Shown here: one piece after another, positions 52,296 to 60,887 of the stretch | How positions within the stretch are numbered: position 1 is the first letter of the stretch | Layout of the letters: every line of letters starts with the position of its first letter | DNA from: Halorubrum vacuolatum | Lineage (GTDB): Archaea; Halobacteriota; Halobacteria; Halobacteriales; Haloferacaceae | NCBI RefSeq assembly: GCF_900188065.1 | Contig: NZ_FZNQ01000011.1 | Location: 1 to 64,000, forward strand | Reading direction: 5' to 3' | DNA length: 64,000 nt | Made by a program: the position numbers and the translations under genes | Notes under the pieces: model-generated | Seen by the model: the letters and a program-made list of their open reading frames with translations, nothing else | What the model was told of the DNA's origin: nothing | Databases searched by the model: none

Positions 52296-53156
52296 ATGTA
52301 CGGTGTCGTCACGCGAAACGCCGACGAGGTCGACATGGACCCGTTCGACCTGGGATTTTATGAAGTTAAGGACGTCACGGGGCGTGCGGCCGCGCCGCTT
52401 CCGAACGCCATCAACATGGTGTCGTGTTTCGGGGACAACGCGGCCGCGGGCGAGAACGCCGACCTCGTGCCGGTCAACGAACGGGGCGAGCCGGCCAACC
52501 GCGACCGCACGTACTTCGATTGGGCCTACGTCTGCCCGACCCATCCGGAGTATCGTGCCGGGCTGTTGGAGATCATCGACGACTGCGTCGCCGTGAACGA
52601 CGACGTGCGCCTCGATGACGTGGGCTTTCCGCGGGAGGGATACTGTCGCTGTGACCGCTGTCGACGGCTCTTTGCCGAGAGCGACCACGACGAGTGGACC
52701 GACTGGCGTGCCGCAGTTATCACCGAGTTCGTCGCCGAGGCGGCCGACCGAATCCCCGGACGGACCCTCCTGACGCTCTACCCCGACCCGTACCCTGGAC
52801 ACCTCCATGCGCGCGCCGGACTCGATATCGACGCGCTTGCCGAACACGTCGACGAGTTCGTCGTCCCGGTCTATGACCTCCACTACGGGACGACCTACTG
52901 GCTGGAGTCCATCGCACGTGGATTCCGGTCGCGGCTCGGTGGCGACTACGACGTGCACGGTGCGCCGCCGGAGACGCCGTTTTCGATCGAGCTGTACGCC
53001 GTGAACGTCGACGTGGACGACCTGATCCATGCGACGGCGGTCGCGGAGACCTACGCGAAGGACGTCTTCTTCGGCTACGACGCGAGCAACGCGGCCGCGG
53101 CGCTCCGCCGGAAGGCCGCCGACGCCCGGGAGGGGAAGGTGCACCGGCCGGAGTGA
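52296..53156 (+). CDS. TIM-barrel glycosidase-like protein
   Basis: 286 residues from the ATG at 52296. Features recall glycoside-hydrolase-like barrels: CPTHPEYRAGLLEIIDDC, then VRLDDVGFPREGYCRCDRCRRLF, where an acidic pair on a strand is followed by the Cys cluster C-x-C-x2-C, probably metal-binding, as in GH42-type and related putative glycosidases. VPVYDLHYGTTYWLES and FGYDASNAAAAL lie in later strands. No signal peptide, so it is cytoplasmic. It faces thuA across 46 bases, which hints at a role in carbohydrate use. Catalytic residues and substrate are not established. Confidence 0.65.
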   Translation: MYGVVTRNADEVDMDPFDLGFYEVKDVTGRAAAPLPNAINMVSCFGDNAAAGENADLVPVNERGEPANRDRTYFDWAYVCPTHPEYRAGLLEIIDDCVAVNDDVRLDDVGFPREGYCRCDRCRRLFAESDHDEWTDWRAAVITEFVAEAADRIPGRTLLTLYPDPYPGHLHARAGLDIDALAEHVDEFVVPVYDLHYGTTYWLESIARGFRSRLGGDYDVHGAPPETPFSIELYAVNVDVDDLIHATAVAETYAKDVFFGYDASNAAAALRRKAADAREGKVHRPE

Positions 53157-53202
53157 TCGCGGGCCGGATAGGTTGCGGTCGCGCCGGGTTTATAACCAGC
53201 CC

Positions 53203-53946
53203 TCAGTGGACGGTTCGGTCGTCGGAGGTATCGATCCCCTCTATCGGATCGGCGTTACCGAAGGCGGGGGTCGGCCCGTCGGTGGGCGCGGCCCACTCGA
53301 CGGCGTTGCAGAGCACCCGCTGGACGTCCTCGTCGTAATACACCGGATAGGTCTCGTGGCCGGGGCGGAAGTAGAACACGTTGCCCGCGCCGCGCCGATA
53401 ACAACACCCCGAGCGGAAGATTTCGCCGCCCTCGAACCAGGAGGAGAAGACGAGCGTGTCGGGTTGCGGGATGTCGAACCGTTCGCCGTACATCTCCGTC
53501 TCCTCGAGTTGGATGTACTCGTCGATCCCCTCGACGATCGGATGGCCGGGCTCGACGACCCAAAGTCGCTCACGTTCGGCCGCCTCACGCCACTTCAACG
53601 AACAGGTCGTGCCCATGAGCCGGGTGAATATCTTGGAGTAGTGGCCCGAATGGAGGACGATCAGCCCCATCCCATCGAGCACGTGTTCGTGAACGCGGTC
53701 GACGACCTCGTCGCGGACCTCGTCGTGGGCGGCGTGGCCCCACCAGGTGAGGACGTCGGTCTCCGCGAGGACCTTCTCGGTCAGCCCGTGCTCGGGACCC
53801 TCATCGAGCGTCGCCGTCCGAACCTCGTGGCCGGCTTCCTCGAAGACGTCGGCGAGGACCGCGTGGATGCCGTCCGGATACACCTCGGCGACGACCTCGC
53901 TTTCGCGCTCATGGCGGTACTCGTTCCAAACGGTTACTCGGACCAT
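53203..53946 (-). CDS. ThuA-like (trehalose utilisation) protein
   Basis: 247 residues from the ATG at 53946. A class I glutamine amidotransferase-like fold of the ThuA family: [14 protein letters not shown] at the start, [27 protein letters not shown] (His in place of the usual nucleophile Cys) and [17 protein letters not shown]. ThuA is needed for trehalose breakdown in rhizobia; its reaction is not well known. TATA-like bases lie near 53965 (ATGGCTTATAAAC read on plus). It is convergent with the TIM-barrel gene. Confidence 0.88.
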   Translation of the reverse strand: MVRVTVWNEYRHERESEVVAEVYPDGIHAVLADVFEEAGHEVRTATLDEGPEHGLTEKVLAETDVLTWWGHAAHDEVRDEVVDRVHEHVLDGMGLIVLHSGHYSKIFTRLMGTTCSLKWREAAERERLWVVEPGHPIVEGIDEYIQLEETEMYGERFDIPQPDTLVFSSWFEGGEIFRSGCCYRRGAGNVFYFRPGHETYPVYYDEDVQRVLCNAVEWAAPTDGPTPAFGNADPIEGIDTSDDRTVH

Positions 53947-54040
53947 AGTGAACGTTTTCGGAGATGGCTTATAAACATGGGCCTCCCGGCGGGGCGATCG
54001 TCCGAGTTGCACCGTGGCGGCTGACGTAAGCGGGACGTTG

Positions 54041-54439
54041 ATGACCGTCCGTTCCGTAGTATGGAACGTGAACGCACACGACGCGACGACCCCCGGAGAG
54101 ACACCCGAGCGTCGGTTCAACGGGCCGTGGCTTCGGATCCTGCTCGCCGCGGTCGTCGGCTGGGGACTCCTATATGGACTCGATCAGCTGTTCCTCTCGC
54201 CGGCGACGCCCGCCGGTGCCGCGATCGGGTTCGGTCACGCCTACATCCTCGCGCCGCTCGTCACCGCCGCGATCCTCCTCGATGCGCTCTCGCTGGCCGA
54301 ACAGGACGTTGCGGATCTGGGCCTATTTAAATGGCTCTACGGCCTCATCGCGCTCTTTGCCCCACCGATCGCGATCATCTACTACCTCCACCGCGAGTGG
54401 CTGAAACCCGAACACCCGGAGCTGCTCGGAGCGATATGA
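54041..54439 (+). CDS. Three-helix membrane protein, unknown function
   Basis: 132 residues from the ATG at 54041; a GTG at 54068 or 54014 is possible. After a hydrophilic lead come [40 protein letters not shown] and a last helix [22 protein letters not shown], ending with a charged [13 protein letters not shown]. No motif I recognise. The stop is inside the ATG of the MOSC gene (ATGA), so the two are coupled. Confidence 0.65.
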   Translation: MTVRSVVWNVNAHDATTPGETPERRFNGPWLRILLAAVVGWGLLYGLDQLFLSPATPAGAAIGFGHAYILAPLVTAAILLDALSLAEQDVADLGLFKWLYGLIALFAPPIAIIYYLHREWLKPEHPELLGAI

Positions 54440-55014
54440 TGGAGGGGGCGGATTCGCCGGTGGACTCCGCCTCGGGAACGGTCACGTCGTTGGTTACCGC
54501 GCCGACCGCCGGCGCCGATCCGGTCCGAAAAGACCGGGTTGCGATCGTCGCCGGCGGCGTTGCCGGCGATCGCTACTGTGTGGATGAGGACGTGGGCGGG
54601 GAGGGTGGGCACTTCGCGCTGGACGCCTGTGCGGTGACGCTCGTCGCCGCCGAGGCGCTGGCAGCGGTCCAAGACGCGACCGGGATCGACGTCTCCGACG
54701 GCCGTCATCGGCGGAACATCGTCGTCCGTGGCTTTGGGGAAGGGATGGATGCGCTCCTCGATGCGACGGTCGCGATCGGGGACGCACGCGTACGCCCCAC
54801 ACGCCGGAGACCGCCGTGTGCTCACGTCGAGCAGCTCGCGGGCGAGGAGGGGCTCGCCTCCGCGCTCTCGGGACGTGGCGGGCTCTGTTGTACGGTGCTC
54901 GAACCGGGCGCCGTCGGCGTTGGCGACCCCGTTCGGATCGTCGAGCCGGATCCCGGGACTGCCGGGGAAGCGATCGCGGCGCGGCTTCGCGAGGCGGCGG
55001 ACGACGACACCTGA
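54436..55014 (+). CDS. MOSC domain protein
   Basis: 192 residues. The molybdenum-cofactor-sulfurase C-terminal domain is visible in GGVAGDRYCVDEDVGGEGGHF, DGRHRRNIVVRGF and RVRPTRRRPPCAHVEQLAG, the last with the Cys expected to carry sulfur or metal, then GLCCTVLEPG. MOSC proteins deliver sulfur to molybdenum cofactor or reduce amidoxime-type compounds. It is translationally coupled to a membrane protein and convergent with a VOC gene 5 bases from its stop. Confidence 0.87.
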   Translation: MMEGADSPVDSASGTVTSLVTAPTAGADPVRKDRVAIVAGGVAGDRYCVDEDVGGEGGHFALDACAVTLVAAEALAAVQDATGIDVSDGRHRRNIVVRGFGEGMDALLDATVAIGDARVRPTRRRPPCAHVEQLAGEEGLASALSGRGGLCCTVLEPGAVGVGDPVRIVEPDPGTAGEAIAARLREAADDDT

Positions 55015-55019
55015 GCCCC

Positions 55020-55475
55020 TCAGCCGGTCTCCAGCACCTCCACGAGGTTGCCCTCCGGGTCGCGAACGAAGAGTATCTCGGTCCCACTTTCGGTCCGTTT
55101 CGGATCACTGATCGTCTCGACTGCCGGATCGAGGGTCGAATGGAAGACCTCGAGGTCCTCGACGCAGAGTCCGAAATGGACGGCGCCGGATCGGTTGAGC
55201 GATGGCGACGGAAGCGGCTCACCCGCCGGCTCGTACTCGACGAGTTCGAGGCGAACGCCGTCGGCATCGAGGTGGGCGAACGTGCCGGTCGCATCGGGCA
55301 CACCGACCCCCGACGAAAACGCCTCGCCGCCCACGGAGAACTCCGCGATCAGGTCGAAGCCGAAGGTCTCGGTATAAAAATCGACGGCGCGGTCGAGGTC
55401 CGCGACGGTGATGCCGACGTGGTGAGCGCGTGGCTGGGTCGTCGTCTCGTGGTCATCCGCTGCGGGATCGCTCAT
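55020..55475 (-). CDS. VOC/glyoxalase family protein
   Basis: 151 residues. Two beta-alpha-beta-beta-beta modules: HHVGITVADLDRAVDFYTETFG and VHFGLCVEDLEVFHSTL, with the final metal-ligand Glu in DPEGNLVEVLE. The His of each module and Glu can coordinate a divalent metal. Reactions in the superfamily include glyoxalase I and ring-cleaving dioxygenases; the substrate here is unknown. Confidence 0.88.
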   Translation of the reverse strand: MSDPAADDHETTTQPRAHHVGITVADLDRAVDFYTETFGFDLIAEFSVGGEAFSSGVGVPDATGTFAHLDADGVRLELVEYEPAGEPLPSPSLNRSGAVHFGLCVEDLEVFHSTLDPAVETISDPKRTESGTEILFVRDPEGNLVEVLETG

Positions 55476-55570
55476 GCGGATGCATCGATCGACGGGGGCA
55501 AAGCCATGTCGACCGACCGGGCGTCCACGCGATCGAAACGACCATTCGGGGTGCGGGCGACCGACCCGAT

Positions 55571-56242
55571 ATGCACGTCGTCGTCAACGCCGCCCAGAGC
55601 GTCGACGGAAAGCTGTCCACCCGCCGCCGCGAGCAACTACGGATCTCGGGACCCGAGGACTTCGACCGCGTCGACCGGATCCGCGCGGCCGCCGACGCGG
55701 TCTTGGTGGGGGTCGGAACGGTCCTCGCCGACGATCCGAGCCTCACGATAAAAGAGGAGGCACGGCGCGTGAGCCGGCTCCAGAACGGCCGTCCCGGAAA
55801 TCCCGCCCGGGTCGTCGTGGACTCACGAGGCCGGACCCCGACGGATGCCGCCGTCCTTGACGATGCCGCGGAGACGTTCCTGCTCGTATCCGAAACAGCG
55901 ACATCCGATCGGCGAGAGGCCCTCGAAGCGGCCGGTGCGGAGGTCATCGTCGCCGGCGAGGAGCGTGTCGACCTCGAAGCGGGATGCACCGAACTCGCGA
56001 AACACGGTGTCGATCGGCTGATGGTCGAGGGCGGCGGCGAAGTGATCCAGTCATGTTTCGCGGCGGGGCTCGTCGACGAACTCGACGTGTACGTTGGGTC
56101 GCTCGTCGTGGGCGGACGGGATGCCCCGACGCTTGCTGACGGCGACGGTTTCATCGAGGCGTTTCCGCGGTTGGAACTCCGTGGAACCGAGCGGCTCGAC
56201 GACGGTATCGTGCTTTCGTATGCCGTCGGTGAAACCCGGTGA
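55571..56242 (+). CDS. arfC: 2,5-diamino-6-(ribosylamino)pyrimidinone 5'-phosphate reductase
   Basis: 223 residues. RibD-C/DHFR-like fold of the archaeal riboflavin and F420 pathway enzyme: HVVVNAAQSVDGKLSTR at the start, RAAADAVLVGVGTVLADDPSL and the NADPH region VDRLMVEGGGEVIQSCF. It reduces the ribose ring of the diaminopyrimidine using NADPH. It stands alone here, but the window also contains mer and cofE of F420 metabolism, and flavin precursors feed F420. Confidence 0.9.
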   Translation: MHVVVNAAQSVDGKLSTRRREQLRISGPEDFDRVDRIRAAADAVLVGVGTVLADDPSLTIKEEARRVSRLQNGRPGNPARVVVDSRGRTPTDAAVLDDAAETFLLVSETATSDRREALEAAGAEVIVAGEERVDLEAGCTELAKHGVDRLMVEGGGEVIQSCFAAGLVDELDVYVGSLVVGGRDAPTLADGDGFIEAFPRLELRGTERLDDGIVLSYAVGETR

Positions 56243-56257
56243 TGAAGGGCGAAGCGA

Positions 56258-56995
56258 TCAGAACGTGTCCGCGAGTTTGTCCCGCCGGTAGCAGTCGATC
56301 TCGAGCGGGGCCGTCCCGCCGGCGGCGGCCGCGAAGGCGATCGCCTCGGCGATCTCAGCCGGTTCGGTGACCGTTCCCGGCTCGAATCGCTCCTCGAACG
56401 GATCACCGTCCGCGCTCCCGAACTCGGTCCGCACCTCCGAGGGGTTGATCACGGAGACGGCGACGCCGTCGTCGCCGACCCGTGCGGCGACGCTCTGGGC
56501 GAACCCGCGCACCCACCACTTCGTCGCGGCGTAGACCGGGTTGAACGGTCGTGGGAACTTTCCGGCGAAGCTCCCGACGAGGAGGAGGCTGCCCTCGCTC
56601 GCGCGAAGCGCCGGGAGCGCCGCACGCGTGAGGTAGAAGACGCCGTCGACGTTGGTGTCCTGCATCGCGTGAAACTCCTCGTCGGTCATCGTCTCGACGT
56701 CGCCGCCCCGGCCGAGGCCCGCGTTCGCGACGACGACATCGAGACTGCCGAATCGGTCGACCGTCGCCTCGATCGCCGTATCCGAGGTCGATCGCTCCCG
56801 CACGTCGCCTGCATGGACGAGGACGTCGACGTCATATGCATCACGGAGCGTCTCCGCGAGCGACGCCAGCCGTTCCTTCCGCCGCGCAACGAGCGTCAGG
56901 TCTACGCCCCGTTCCGCCAGCTCGTGTGCTGTCGTCTCGCCGATCCCCGCGCTTGCTCCGGTGACGATCGCGGTTGCATCCTCTAGGGAAGCCAT
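56258..56995 (-). CDS. Short-chain dehydrogenase/reductase
   Basis: 245 residues, classical SDR: TGASAGIG (NADP loop, with RRKE after strand 2 favouring NADPH), NAGLG, catalytic Ser in VGSFAGKF and YxxxK as YAATK. The end IDCYRRDKL is family-like. Substrate unknown. It is convergent with arfC (15 bases) and lies beside the glpA remnant. Confidence 0.9.
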   Translation of the reverse strand: MASLEDATAIVTGASAGIGETTAHELAERGVDLTLVARRKERLASLAETLRDAYDVDVLVHAGDVRERSTSDTAIEATVDRFGSLDVVVANAGLGRGGDVETMTDEEFHAMQDTNVDGVFYLTRAALPALRASEGSLLLVGSFAGKFPRPFNPVYAATKWWVRGFAQSVAARVGDDGVAVSVINPSEVRTEFGSADGDPFEERFEPGTVTEPAEIAEAIAFAAAAGGTAPLEIDCYRRDKLADTF

Positions 56996-57059
56996 ACGAT
57001 CGGGACCGTCCGAACCGACTTAAAAGGAAACGGGGAAGCGGCGACGGTTCGATTAACCG

Positions 57060-57269
57060 TTAACCGGTTGACACCACGATATCTTCGTCGGCCTCCGGAA
57101 GTCGCTCGGGTTCCGTAGTAACGGCGGCGTCGACGGCAAGCACGTCGGCGACGTGATCGGCGACCGATTCCGCCATGAGCCGATAGGTGGTGAGCTTTCC
57201 GCCGCCGACGCTAGAGCAGTTCTGGACGCCGTCCGCGTCGTGATCGAGGAGGGAAAAGCCACGTGAGAT
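57060..57269 (-). pseudogene. glpA: Fragment of glycerol-3-phosphate dehydrogenase subunit A
   Basis: In one frame the minus strand reads ISRGFSLLDHDADGVQ, GGGKLTTYRLMAESVADHV, ending TG and TAA at 57060-57062. This is the part of GlpA around residues 330-400 (E. coli GlpA: VSRGIVLLDHAERDG and GGKLMTYRLMAE). The FAD domain before it and about 140 C-terminal residues, including the iron-sulfur-type domain, are missing. It is bounded by an IS right end, and glpB, glpC and glpK are absent. A clear deletion remnant. Confidence 0.85.
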
Positions 57270-57382
57270 GCCACGCTCCGCACCGGTACCGGAGGGTGGA
57301 TCTGCGTGAAGGCGTCTGCTCCTGTCCCGATTTTACGGAGAATCGAAGCAAGCCGCGCGCTTCAGCGCGTGGAGGATGTCAA
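57270..57382 (+). mobile_element. Right end of an IS200/IS605 element with the last codons of its tnpB
   Basis: A stem of 8 bp (57353-57360 with 57365-57372) around TTCA is followed by AGGATGTCAA ending at 57382; it matches the right end at 119-148 almost exactly. Before it, a plus-strand frame ends in PVPEGGSA and TGA at 57307-57309, consistent with the tail of tnpB. The left boundary with the glpA fragment is approximate. The TCA of the end, read on the other strand, is the stop codon of the APC gene. Confidence 0.7.
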
Positions 57383-59580
57383 TCGGTGTTGGCTATGTCC
57401 TCGGTCGGACCGCGAACGATGCTTACGTTACCCGTCCCGCTTCGAGCGATCCGCTCGGCGATCGAGCCGAAGAGCTGTCGCACACGCTTGTCCTTCGCTG
57501 ACAATCCGACACAGACGATGTCGTATTCCGCGGCGGCCGTAACGAGCGCGGAATCGATGTCCTCGGCGACGATGACCTCCGATTCGTACTCACCGGGGTC
57601 GAGCCCGGCGCGCTCCGCGATCCACTGGATCGCCTCCTGGCCGCGGTCAAACGGCACAGCACCATCCCCGTCCGGCCGCTGTGCGTTCAGCAACACCGGC
57701 AGCGTCCCGGCGGCGTCCGCCAACTGCTTGGCACGTTTGACGGCGGCATCCGTGTTCGGGCCGGGGCCGGCGAGGGCGGCCGCGGTAGTGACCTCCGCCT
57801 CGGTCACTTTGACGAGCGAGAGTTCACAGTCGACGTCGGCGAGGACGGTATCGATCACGCTTCCGAAGACGTGGGTACCCTGCTCGATCTCGCCCGTCCA
57901 GCCGAGCAGCACCTCGTCGGCATCCACCTCGTCGACGAGGGTGACGATCCCCGACCCGACCTCCTCGGCAACGACCGCCTCGGTACGGATGTTGACCGGG
58001 AGCCCCTCGGCGATCTCGGACGCACTGGAGAGGAGTTCGCGCTGGCTCTCGAAGCGTTCCGCCTCGACGTTGCGTCCGTCGGCGTCCGTCGCCTGCACCA
58101 CGTTGATGACGACGAGTTCCGCGCCGTTTTCACCGGCATGCCGCTCTGCCGCCGCGGCCGCAAAGCGCAACAGCCCCCGCTGTGTCTCCGGGTTCATCAC
58201 CGGCACGACGACGCGATACGGCTGCTGTCCGCGACTCCGGTACGCCCGCTCTACGACGCCCGCGTCAAGCCCCTTCGGGCGCCCATAGACGAAGTACCAG
58301 CCCACCCCGATCCCGACGATACCGGTTCCAACGATGAGGACGAGCGGTGCCATCTGGGAGATAACGACGAACGTCATCACCACCCCGAGGATCGGCACTC
58401 CCGGGTAGAGGCCCCGAGGGAGACGGAACGCCGGATCGTAATCGGCCGGCTCGGCATACCGGAATCCAACGAGTGAGATATGAACCAGCGCGTAGGAGAC
58501 GAGGAAACTGAAGCTTGCGACCTCGGCCAACAGTTCGACGATCGCCTCCACCCCCAGACCGAGGCTGATGAGCAATCCCGTCACGAGGCCGGTCGTGATG
58601 ACGGCTCGATGGGGCGTGTTGAACGAGCCGTGCGTCTCGTTGAGCCAGGAACTCATCAGCCCGTCTCGGCCCATCGCGTAGATGACCCGTGACGCCGCGA
58701 GCGTGGAGGAGTTCGAGCTCGAGATCGCCGCGACGGCGGCGGCGAAGACGATGAGTCCGACGCCGAGCGGGCCGGCGATCACCGAGGCGACGTCCGAAAC
58801 CGGGACGAGCGACCCGCCGAGCTCCTGATACGGGACCACCCCGGTGGTCACGAGCATCAAGACGACGTAGAGGATCGTCACGAGCACGACCGAGAGGATC
58901 ATGGTCAACGGGATCAACTTCCCCGGTTTCTTGATCTCGCCGGCTACCGTGGCGATGATCTCAAAGCCCAAAAAGGTGACAAACACGATGCCCGTCGTTG
59001 CCACGATCCCGCTCGCGCCCCTCGGTGCGAAGTCGACGAGGTTACCGAGCGAGACGAAAAACAGCCCGAAAACGAGGTACAACAAGACGATCGACACCTG
59101 CGTGCCGATCATGATGTTCTGGGCTTTCCCGGTCTCCTCCGTGCCGTAGTAGTTGATAGAGAGGATCAACAACAACCCGATCAGTCCGACCAGTACCACG
59201 AGCACCCGCCCGTCGAGAAACGGCAGCGGCTGGACGATATACTGGCCGAAGCCGATCATGTAAAACGCGGTCGCGAACATCAGTCCAGTCCACATCCCCC
59301 AGCCGACGATGCTCCCGAAGAGTCCCCCGAGCGATCGATTGACGTAGTGGTAACTGCCGCCGGCCAGCGGCATCGCCGTCGCCAGTTCCGAAAGCGAGAG
59401 CGCAGCTAACAGCGCGACGAACCCCGCGATAGCAAACGACACCGAACTCGCCGGGCCGGCACCGTCGGCGGCGATCCCGGGAAGGATGAACATCCCAGCA
59501 CCGATCATCGTCCCACCGCCGATCGTCATCGCCTCAAGGAAGCCTAAGTTCCGCTCGAGTTCGCCGGATTCAGCAGTCAT
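57379..59580 (-). CDS. APC superfamily amino acid permease fused to two UspA domains
   Basis: 733 residues. About 430 residues of permease with 12 helices (GGGTMIGAGMFILPG as the first-helix motif, GFVALLAALSLSELATAMP, then SSNSSTLAASRVIYAMGRDGL), then two UspA-type domains (about 455-590, RVVVPVMNPETQRGLLRFAA; and about 600-733, VCVGLSAKDKRVRQLFGS). Such fusions are common in haloarchaea; the UspA part may bind ATP and regulate transport of cationic or neutral amino acids. The TGA stop lies in the IS right end, so the native C-terminus (possibly a few residues) may have been replaced. Confidence 0.88.
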   Translation of the reverse strand: MTAESGELERNLGFLEAMTIGGGTMIGAGMFILPGIAADGAGPASSVSFAIAGFVALLAALSLSELATAMPLAGGSYHYVNRSLGGLFGSIVGWGMWTGLMFATAFYMIGFGQYIVQPLPFLDGRVLVVLVGLIGLLLILSINYYGTEETGKAQNIMIGTQVSIVLLYLVFGLFFVSLGNLVDFAPRGASGIVATTGIVFVTFLGFEIIATVAGEIKKPGKLIPLTMILSVVLVTILYVVLMLVTTGVVPYQELGGSLVPVSDVASVIAGPLGVGLIVFAAAVAAISSSNSSTLAASRVIYAMGRDGLMSSWLNETHGSFNTPHRAVITTGLVTGLLISLGLGVEAIVELLAEVASFSFLVSYALVHISLVGFRYAEPADYDPAFRLPRGLYPGVPILGVVMTFVVISQMAPLVLIVGTGIVGIGVGWYFVYGRPKGLDAGVVERAYRSRGQQPYRVVVPVMNPETQRGLLRFAAAAAERHAGENGAELVVINVVQATDADGRNVEAERFESQRELLSSASEIAEGLPVNIRTEAVVAEEVGSGIVTLVDEVDADEVLLGWTGEIEQGTHVFGSVIDTVLADVDCELSLVKVTEAEVTTAAALAGPGPNTDAAVKRAKQLADAAGTLPVLLNAQRPDGDGAVPFDRGQEAIQWIAERAGLDPGEYESEVIVAEDIDSALVTAAAEYDIVCVGLSAKDKRVRQLFGSIAERIARSGTGNVSIVRGPTEDIANTD

Positions 59581-59757
59581 CGGTCATACGTTGCTGTAAC
59601 CCGGTCTCTCCAACGGCTGATCGGCCCAACGGCACCCCCGATCAACCTGCATGACCTATCCATGGGAACCCGTCCATGCTGCTTTCGTTTGGATACTGTG
59701 GCCGCGCCATAGTAATCCCTCGGATACCCACACGACAGGAGCCCCCACGCTGCCAGT

Positions 59758-60486
59758 TCATGAGTCGAGACGCCGAACGACGATCTGTGGGATGGTAAGC
59801 GTCGGTTGCAGCGCGCGGTATATTCCTCCGAGGATGTTCGTTCGTGATACCGGTTCGCTTTCGCCTGCGACTATCAGATCGAACCCCTCGGCTTTCTCGC
59901 GGATCCCTGCCGCGGGGTTCCCGGGGGCGGCGACGTTCGTATCGATTCGGGACGGGCCGATACCTCGGTCGATGAGTTGGTCCCTCGCGGTCGCAAGCAA
60001 CGCTTCACCCGATTCGACCCCGTCAGCCGCTTCGGGAACGTGAAAGAGCGTTACTGACGTGTCGGCGTCACTGAGGAGATCGGCGGCGACGGCAAGGATC
60101 CGCTCGGCGTTGCGTCGGTCACGTAGCGGAACCAGCATCCGTGCGAACGGTTCGTCGGTGCCATCGCCCGGGATCAACACCGCATCGCAGCTTTTCTGTG
60201 CGGCGATTCGGTCGATCGGATCCTGGCGGTCGTGGGTGAACACTATCCGCGTCACAAGGCTCCCGTTCGATGAACCGAACTGTCCGGCCACTGCGGACAA
60301 CCGCCGTTGGGCCTCTTCTCCCTTGGTCTCCCGAAGTTGTGATGGGGCCGTCTGTGCCGGCGTTGGGTAATACCCAAGCAGGACCACGTCGACCTGCTCT
60401 AGGAGCGAGACGAGTCCCGGAGAAAGCGTGGCCTCCGCCGAGAGGTCGACGGGCACAAGGACGACCGACTTACCCGTGAGTTCCAT
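59758..60486 (-). CDS. Universal stress protein family protein
   Basis: 242 residues, start ATG at 60486 (or 60495). Two Usp-like halves: KSVVLVPVDLSAEATLSPGLVSLLEQVDVVLLGYYP and a second, MLVPLRDRRNAERILAVAADLLSDADTSVTLFHV, ending in FDLIVAGESEPVSRTNILGG, the part that holds the ATP-binding GxxG-type loop. Probably cytoplasmic; possibly a partner or regulator of the permease-UspA fusion downstream, 177 bases away on the same strand. Confidence 0.82.
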   Translation of the reverse strand: MELTGKSVVLVPVDLSAEATLSPGLVSLLEQVDVVLLGYYPTPAQTAPSQLRETKGEEAQRRLSAVAGQFGSSNGSLVTRIVFTHDRQDPIDRIAAQKSCDAVLIPGDGTDEPFARMLVPLRDRRNAERILAVAADLLSDADTSVTLFHVPEAADGVESGEALLATARDQLIDRGIGPSRIDTNVAAPGNPAAGIREKAEGFDLIVAGESEPVSRTNILGGIYRALQPTLTIPQIVVRRLDS

Positions 60487-60707
60487 ACTGGCCATTTGTT
60501 CGATCGCCCGATAAGTGTGTGGTGAGTTGTGAGACCGCTCGATCGCCCCTTATCGAACTGGCCGTAACCGACTCGCACCCATGGGAACACTCCAACTCCG
60601 GTCGGGATCGGTTGCCGCTACAACGCACCAACTCACGGCTCCAGAGTGGGGTATTAGTTATAAAGAAGCCGCGCCGTATGGGGAATGTTCCTCAGGCGCT
60701 CCCGTCA

Positions 60708-60779
60708 TGGACTCGCCGGGATTTGAACCCGGGGCCTCTCCCATGCCAAGGGAGTGATCTACCGCTGATCTACGAGCCC
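60708..60779 (-). tRNA. tRNA-Ala (GGC)
   Basis: Read on the minus strand from 60779. Acceptor GGGCTCG pairs with CGAGTCC and includes the G3:U70 wobble that identifies alanine tRNA; D-arm GATC/GATC; anticodon stem CTCCC/GGGAG with loop TTGGCAT, anticodon GGC; T-arm around GGTTCAAATCC; discriminator A73 at 60708. No intron. The CCA end is not encoded. T-rich bases near 60655-60670 may end transcription. Confidence 0.95.
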
Positions 60780-60887
60780 GCGTACGCACTCATCGGTTTC
60801 GCCGTGTATCTCTTAAGGGCTTCGACTCGCGGGTAAGCGGGAGCGCTGACTCATGCCGATCGAGGCTTCTCGATGCGACAGCGCGGC

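Noticed and set aside
57263-58288. Plus-strand Ser/Arg-rich open frame opposite the APC gene
   Set aside because: It is a shadow of the permease-UspA gene; only its first codons coincide with the IS end.
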